Below, one piece after another: positions 6,198-8,717 of a stretch of 8,717 bases of DNA. The notes below the pieces were generated by a model. It ran no database searches, had not been told where the DNA came from, and worked only from the letters and a program-made list of their open reading frames with translations. The DNA lies in NCBI GenBank assembly GCA_020440745.1, contig JAGRNM010000046.1:1-8717 (forward strand), read 5' to 3'. The position numbers were made by a program, and so were the translations under genes. Every line of letters begins with the position of its first letter. Position 1 is the stretch's first letter. This DNA is from Deltaproteobacteria bacterium (GTDB lineage Bacteria > UBA10199 > DSSB01).

Positions 6198-7123
6198 TAA
6201 GCGCTCTCCTGCTTTTGACGATTTTTTAAAATCTCTACACACAAATCCATAGCCGCCTCCATTGAGCTACTATCGGCTATCCCTTGACCTGCAATATCAA
6301 AAGCTGTCCCATGATCGGGGCTTGTTCTTACTAAAGGCAAACCTAAAGTGACATTAACCCCATCTTTAAAATGAATCATTTTAAAAGGGATCAAGCCCTG
6401 ATCATGATAAAGACAAATTAAAGCGTCCCATTTCCCTTGTAAAGCCTGAACAAAAGCCACATCGGGCACCAATGGCCCTTGACAATCTAAGCCCTCTAAT
6501 CTGGCCTTTTCTAAAGCTGGTTTTATAATATCTTCTTCTTCTCTGCCTAAAAGACCCTCTTCACCGGCATGGGGATTAAGACCCAAAATAGCTAAACGGG
6601 GGTGAGAAAGTCCAAAATCTTTTTTTAAACTCAAATAGCTTTGTTTGATTTTATTAAATATTTTTTCTGAACTTAAAAGAGATGGCACTTCCTTTAAAGG
6701 ATGATGGATCGTGACCAATATGACCTTTAAACGCTTACCTGCCATCATCATAGCGTAGTCCCCTCTTCCAGTTTGTTCAGCTAAAAACTCTGTATGTCCA
6801 GGAAAAGGAAACCCCGCCAAATGTACATGACTTTTGGCAATGGGAGCCGTTACTAAAGCCTGAACTTCCCCATGCTTCCAGGCTGCCATTGCTTTTTCTA
6901 AAGCGCTAACAGAAAGTTCGCCAGCCATTTTTGCCGATAGTTTTTTGCTTGGACTTGAAACAGAAACAAAGATTTCTGGAGGCAAGCTGGGCATGAGACT
7001 AGGATCCCCAAAGACCTTCCAGTCAGCTAGATCTAGTTTTTTAAGCAAAGCTTTTTCTGTCACCTCTGGTCCAATACCTAGAGGATCTCCCTGTGTGACT
7101 GCGATGGAAAAAGCTGAGGACAT
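6197..7123 (-). CDS. pdxA: 4-hydroxythreonine-4-phosphate dehydrogenase
   Basis: Cytoplasmic NAD-dependent enzyme of the deoxyxylulose-5-phosphate-dependent pyridoxal phosphate pathway; it oxidises 4-phosphohydroxy-L-threonine, and the product is condensed by PdxJ. The 308 residues are slightly fewer than the E. coli enzyme. Signatures in order: VTQGDPLGIGPEV (9-21), PGHTEFLAEQTG (108-119), VTIHHPLKEVP (137-147), LNPHAGEEGLLG (182-193), YHDQGLIPFKMIHF (239-252) and TSPDHGTAFDIAGQG (267-281). H140, H185 and H240 have the same spacing (45 and 55) as the three metal-binding His of E. coli PdxA, so the active site looks intact. The ATG at 7123 is the first possible start because TAA lies three codons upstream (7130-7132); no clear ribosome binding site is present. 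The gene follows the SurA-like gene by 25 bases and overlaps ubiX by one base. A surA-pdxA link is also known in enterobacteria. Confidence 0.97.
   Translation of the reverse strand: MSSAFSIAVTQGDPLGIGPEVTEKALLKKLDLADWKVFGDPSLMPSLPPEIFVSVSSPSKKLSAKMAGELSVSALEKAMAAWKHGEVQALVTAPIAKSHVHLAGFPFPGHTEFLAEQTGRGDYAMMMAGKRLKVILVTIHHPLKEVPSLLSSEKIFNKIKQSYLSLKKDFGLSHPRLAILGLNPHAGEEGLLGREEEDIIKPALEKARLEGLDCQGPLVPDVAFVQALQGKWDALICLYHDQGLIPFKMIHFKDGVNVTLGLPLVRTSPDHGTAFDIAGQGIADSSSMEAAMDLCVEILKNRQKQESA
6206..6210 (-). promoter_or_regulatory. Ribosome binding site that fixes the ubiX start
   Basis: AGGAG on the minus strand, 8 bases before the ATG at 6197 and inside the last codons of pdxA. It supports the start at 6197 over the longer open frame beginning at 6242. 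Confidence 0.8.
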
Positions 7124-7147
7124 GAGGCATTAAGAGTTTTTTTTAAA

Positions 7148-7153
7148 ATTATA
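7148..7153 (-). promoter_or_regulatory. Possible -10 element before pdxA
   Basis: A perfect TATAAT on the minus strand overlaps the stop codon of the SurA-like gene, 24 bases before the pdxA ATG. No convincing -35 box is found 16-18 bases further upstream (the sequence there is A-rich), and the region is AT-rich, so a chance match is likely. If real, it would give pdxA-ubiX-methyltransferase a separate transcript with a leader of only about 15-20 bases. Confidence 0.2.
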
Positions 7154-8108
7154 ACTTAAGCTCGATATAACTTTTTTCTTTTAATTCTTCGATATATTCT
7201 ACCAGTTTTGCATCCATTTTTTGTTCTAAAAGCTTTTGTCTAAACTGGGCACGGATGGTCCTAAACTCCTCTCCTTCTAAAGTACTGGCACTGACTTTCA
7301 TAATTAAATGAAAACCCAAAGGAGTACGAAGAGGCTCTGTAACATCTCCAGGCTTTAAATTAATTAAACCCTGCTGCAAAGGTCCTGATAAGTCTTTTAA
7401 AGCATAGGACTGGACTTCGGCTACTTGGGGAGGATGGGAATATTTTTTGCCTAGGGTAGTAAATTTTTTAGCACTTCCTTTGACTTGCTTACGCAGCTTT
7501 AAGGCCTGCTCACGTACTTTTTCTACTTCTTCAGAACTAGCATTGGGGTCTAGAGGTAAAATAATTTGGGCTATTTCAACGGTTTGATACGCCCCAAACT
7601 GTTGGGGGTTTCTTGCAAAAAATTCTTCTAAATCGTCATCGGTGACTTGAATGCGAGAAGCCAGTACCTGATTCATAAAACGAATGCGTTTAATTTGCTC
7701 GCGTAATTGTTCTCGGTACTCTTCCCAAGTCTTTCCTTCTTTGGCCAATTCTTTCTTAAGCTCGGCTTCGCTAAGTTGGTTACGTTCACTTAAATTTTTA
7801 ATGGCCATGGCCAAATCAGTCTCGCTAGCCTCAATGCCAAATTTTTTAATCTCCCGGTCTAGGAGTTTTTCTTCAATAAGATGCTTGAGGGCAAATTTTT
7901 CTTTTCCTTCTGGAGTAGAAGCTTCAGGAGGCAAGACCCCGGACTCTAATAGGGCTTGGTTTTTTTTCATGCTTTGTTTGAGTTCATAGAGGGTGATGGC
8001 TTCTCCATCAAGCACAGCAACCACCCGATCCACTACCTGAGCTTGAAGAAAAGAATAAGGAAACAAAGCTAAGCTCAAAAATAAGGTTAAAATTTTTAAT
8101 AAATTCAT
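7149..8108 (-). CDS. surA: SurA-like periplasmic peptidyl-prolyl isomerase/chaperone, single parvulin domain
   Basis: Exported chaperone of 319 residues that probably helps fold outer membrane proteins. A signal peptide (1-23: one Lys, a Leu/Phe-rich core, probable cut after LQA) has no lipobox Cys, so the protein should be soluble in the periplasm. The SurA N-terminal chaperone domain begins right after it with VVDRVVAVLDGEAITLYEL (25-43) and runs, mostly helical and highly charged, to about 155. One parvulin domain follows (about 177-275), with VEIAQIILPL, KKYSH, and the closing LKPGDVTEPLRTPLGFHLIMKV. A C-terminal helix (about 280-312) returns to the chaperone domain. E. coli SurA has two parvulin domains; one is common in other proteobacteria. 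The ATG at 8108 is preferred over the TTG one codon upstream because AAGGAG (8114-8119) is 5 bases from the ATG but only 2 from the TTG. It lies 65 bases after mfd, on the same strand. Exact orthology to surA, rather than another PpiC/PpiD-type gene, is probable rather than certain. Confidence 0.88.
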   Translation of the reverse strand: MNLLKILTLFLSLALFPYSFLQAQVVDRVVAVLDGEAITLYELKQSMKKNQALLESGVLPPEASTPEGKEKFALKHLIEEKLLDREIKKFGIEASETDLAMAIKNLSERNQLSEAELKKELAKEGKTWEEYREQLREQIKRIRFMNQVLASRIQVTDDDLEEFFARNPQQFGAYQTVEIAQIILPLDPNASSEEVEKVREQALKLRKQVKGSAKKFTTLGKKYSHPPQVAEVQSYALKDLSGPLQQGLINLKPGDVTEPLRTPLGFHLIMKVSASTLEGEEFRTIRAQFRQKLLEQKMDAKLVEYIEELKEKSYIELKL

Positions 8109-8113
8109 CAAAA

Positions 8114-8119
8114 CTCCTT
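8114..8119 (-). promoter_or_regulatory. Ribosome binding site that fixes the surA-like start
   Basis: AAGGAG on the minus strand, 5 bases before the ATG at 8108. It decides between this ATG and an in-frame TTG at 8111, which would be too close. Confidence 0.8.
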
Positions 8120-8173
8120 GAGGTATTTAGTCACTAGATAAGACTTGCTTCTATCTCATAAGAATCAAGCTTT

Positions 8174-8717
8174 TCAAGCCTCTCGCAACTGTAAACCCAA
8201 TAAAAATCCTTTAAGACTCTCTAAGGCGGCTTCTTCCTTACCCTCCTTAAAGCCCATTTTAAGCTCTGTGGAGCTAAGCCATTGAAAACGCCCAGGCTCT
8301 TTATCTAAACGAAGCATGAGGGATTCAGGTTCCACCGGACTTTTAGGATCAAAATTTAGACGAATTCCCCCCTTCTCAAAGCTTAAGGACTTTAACCAAA
8401 CCCTCTTGGCCAAAGCTTTGACGAGCATCGTCTCTTTTAAGTTCTGTACTTCTTGAGGCAAAGGTCCAAAGCGGTCTTCCATCTCTAAAAGAATGTCTTC
8501 AATCTCTTCCTGATTTTGAGTCATGGAAAATTGTTTATAAAAACTTAAACGCAAAGCCATTTCTGGCAAATAAGACTCAGGAATATTAGCCTCCCAAGGC
8601 AGGTTTAACTCTGGCTCAGGAGCTGCTTCTATTTTTTGGCCTTTAAGCTCTAAAACCGATTCTTCTAATAAACGAGTATAAAGCTCAAAACCCACGGAAT
8701 CAATCTGACCTGATTGT
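8174..8717 (-). CDS. mfd: Transcription-repair coupling factor Mfd, C-terminal part (cut by the window edge)
   Basis: Last 180 residues of Mfd, the ATP-driven DNA translocase that removes RNA polymerase stalled at lesions and recruits UvrA/UvrB. The visible part begins at the end of the helicase region with QSGQIDSVGFELYTRLLEE, the standard exit from the second motor domain, and then gives the C-terminal regulatory domain D7. Its conserved core is NIPESYLPEMALRLSFYKQF followed by EIEDILLEMEDRFGPLPQEVQNL, matching the family pattern of Ile-Pro, Tyr, Arg-Leu, then DRFGPLP. The frame is open through 8717, so a GTG at 8693-8695 that could be read as a start is only Val inside the gene. In other bacteria D7 masks the UvrA-binding surface until Mfd is engaged. 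The SurA-like gene follows after 65 bases without a clear terminator, so read-through from mfd is likely. Confidence 0.96.
   Translation of the reverse strand, partial: QSGQIDSVGFELYTRLLEESVLELKGQKIEAAPEPELNLPWEANIPESYLPEMALRLSFYKQFSMTQNQEEIEDILLEMEDRFGPLPQEVQNLKETMLVKALAKRVWLKSLSFEKGGIRLNFDPKSPVEPESLMLRLDKEPGRFQWLSSTELKMGFKEGKEEAALESLKGFLLGLQLREA

Noticed and set aside
6198..6242. A longer UbiX with 15 extra N-terminal residues
   Set aside because: The extra codons lie inside pdxA and do not resemble UbiX; the start at 6197 has a strong ribosome site at 8 bases.
6945..7133. Open frame of 62 codons on the plus strand opposite the pdxA start
   Set aside because: It overlaps the conserved N-terminus of pdxA and has no protein signature.
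7684..7989. Ser/Leu-rich open frame of 101 codons on the plus strand
   Set aside because: It is the antisense reading of the Glu/Lys-rich SurA-like chaperone domain; the composition is fully explained by that.
8112..8176. Terminator or promoter between mfd and the SurA-like gene
   Set aside because: Only a 4-base stem (GCTT-GAA-AAGC on the minus strand) without a T-run, and no convincing -35/-10 pair, could be found in the gap.
8174..8695. A separate small gene starting at the GTG at 8693-8695
   Set aside because: The frame stays open to the window end and the upstream codons (QSGQIDS) continue the standard Mfd sequence, so this is an internal Val of a truncated mfd.
1..8717. CRISPR array, tRNA/rRNA, insertion sequence, phage or defence genes
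   Set aside because: No spaced direct repeats, cloverleaf-like sequence, transposase, integrase or nuclease-defence motifs were seen; nearly every base is accounted for by housekeeping-type genes.

Overview
This is a compact, AT-rich chromosomal window (GC near 40% by eye) carrying ten protein genes, with no RNA gene, mobile element, CRISPR array or prophage. The gene set is that of a Gram-negative, diderm bacterium: a SurA-like periplasmic chaperone with a signal peptide, an FtsB/DivIC-type divisome protein, and housekeeping genes for DNA repair and cofactors. The linkage of mfd, a single-parvulin SurA-like gene and pdxA, together with the low GC, would fit a Desulfobacterota/Thermodesulfobacteria-like lineage. 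That placement is a weak inference; the sequence alone does not fix the taxon.

Layout. The left half (1-4855) is all on the plus strand: xseA (exonuclease VII large subunit), then after an 80-base gap with a terminator-like hairpin, a tight run of four genes. These are a tandem-RDD membrane protein, ftsB, an amidohydrolase of the deaminase type, and an alkyltransferase-like protein (ATL) that has Trp where MGMT has its catalytic Cys. Gaps in the run are 6 and 5 bases, and the last pair overlaps by 11. The right half (8717 down to 4865) is all on the minus strand: the 3' end of mfd, a surA-like gene, pdxA, ubiX and a class I methyltransferase, again closely packed. pdxA and ubiX overlap in TAATG, and ubiX and the methyltransferase are 1 base apart. 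The two blocks converge with only 9 bases between stop codons.

How the genes may work together. Three genes act in DNA repair or processing (xseA, the ATL gene, mfd), two in envelope and division functions (ftsB, the SurA-like gene, perhaps the RDD protein), and several in cofactor chemistry: pdxA for pyridoxal phosphate, ubiX for prenylated FMN. The amidohydrolase has the metal-site motifs of the MtaD/aminofutalosine deaminase group. With ubiX nearby this allows, but does not prove, a link to futalosine-type menaquinone synthesis.

No clearly new multi-gene system is visible. The best leads are the two-RDD protein with an extra C-terminal beta-rich domain next to ftsB, the ATL/deaminase overlapping pair, and the odd translation start of the RDD gene.
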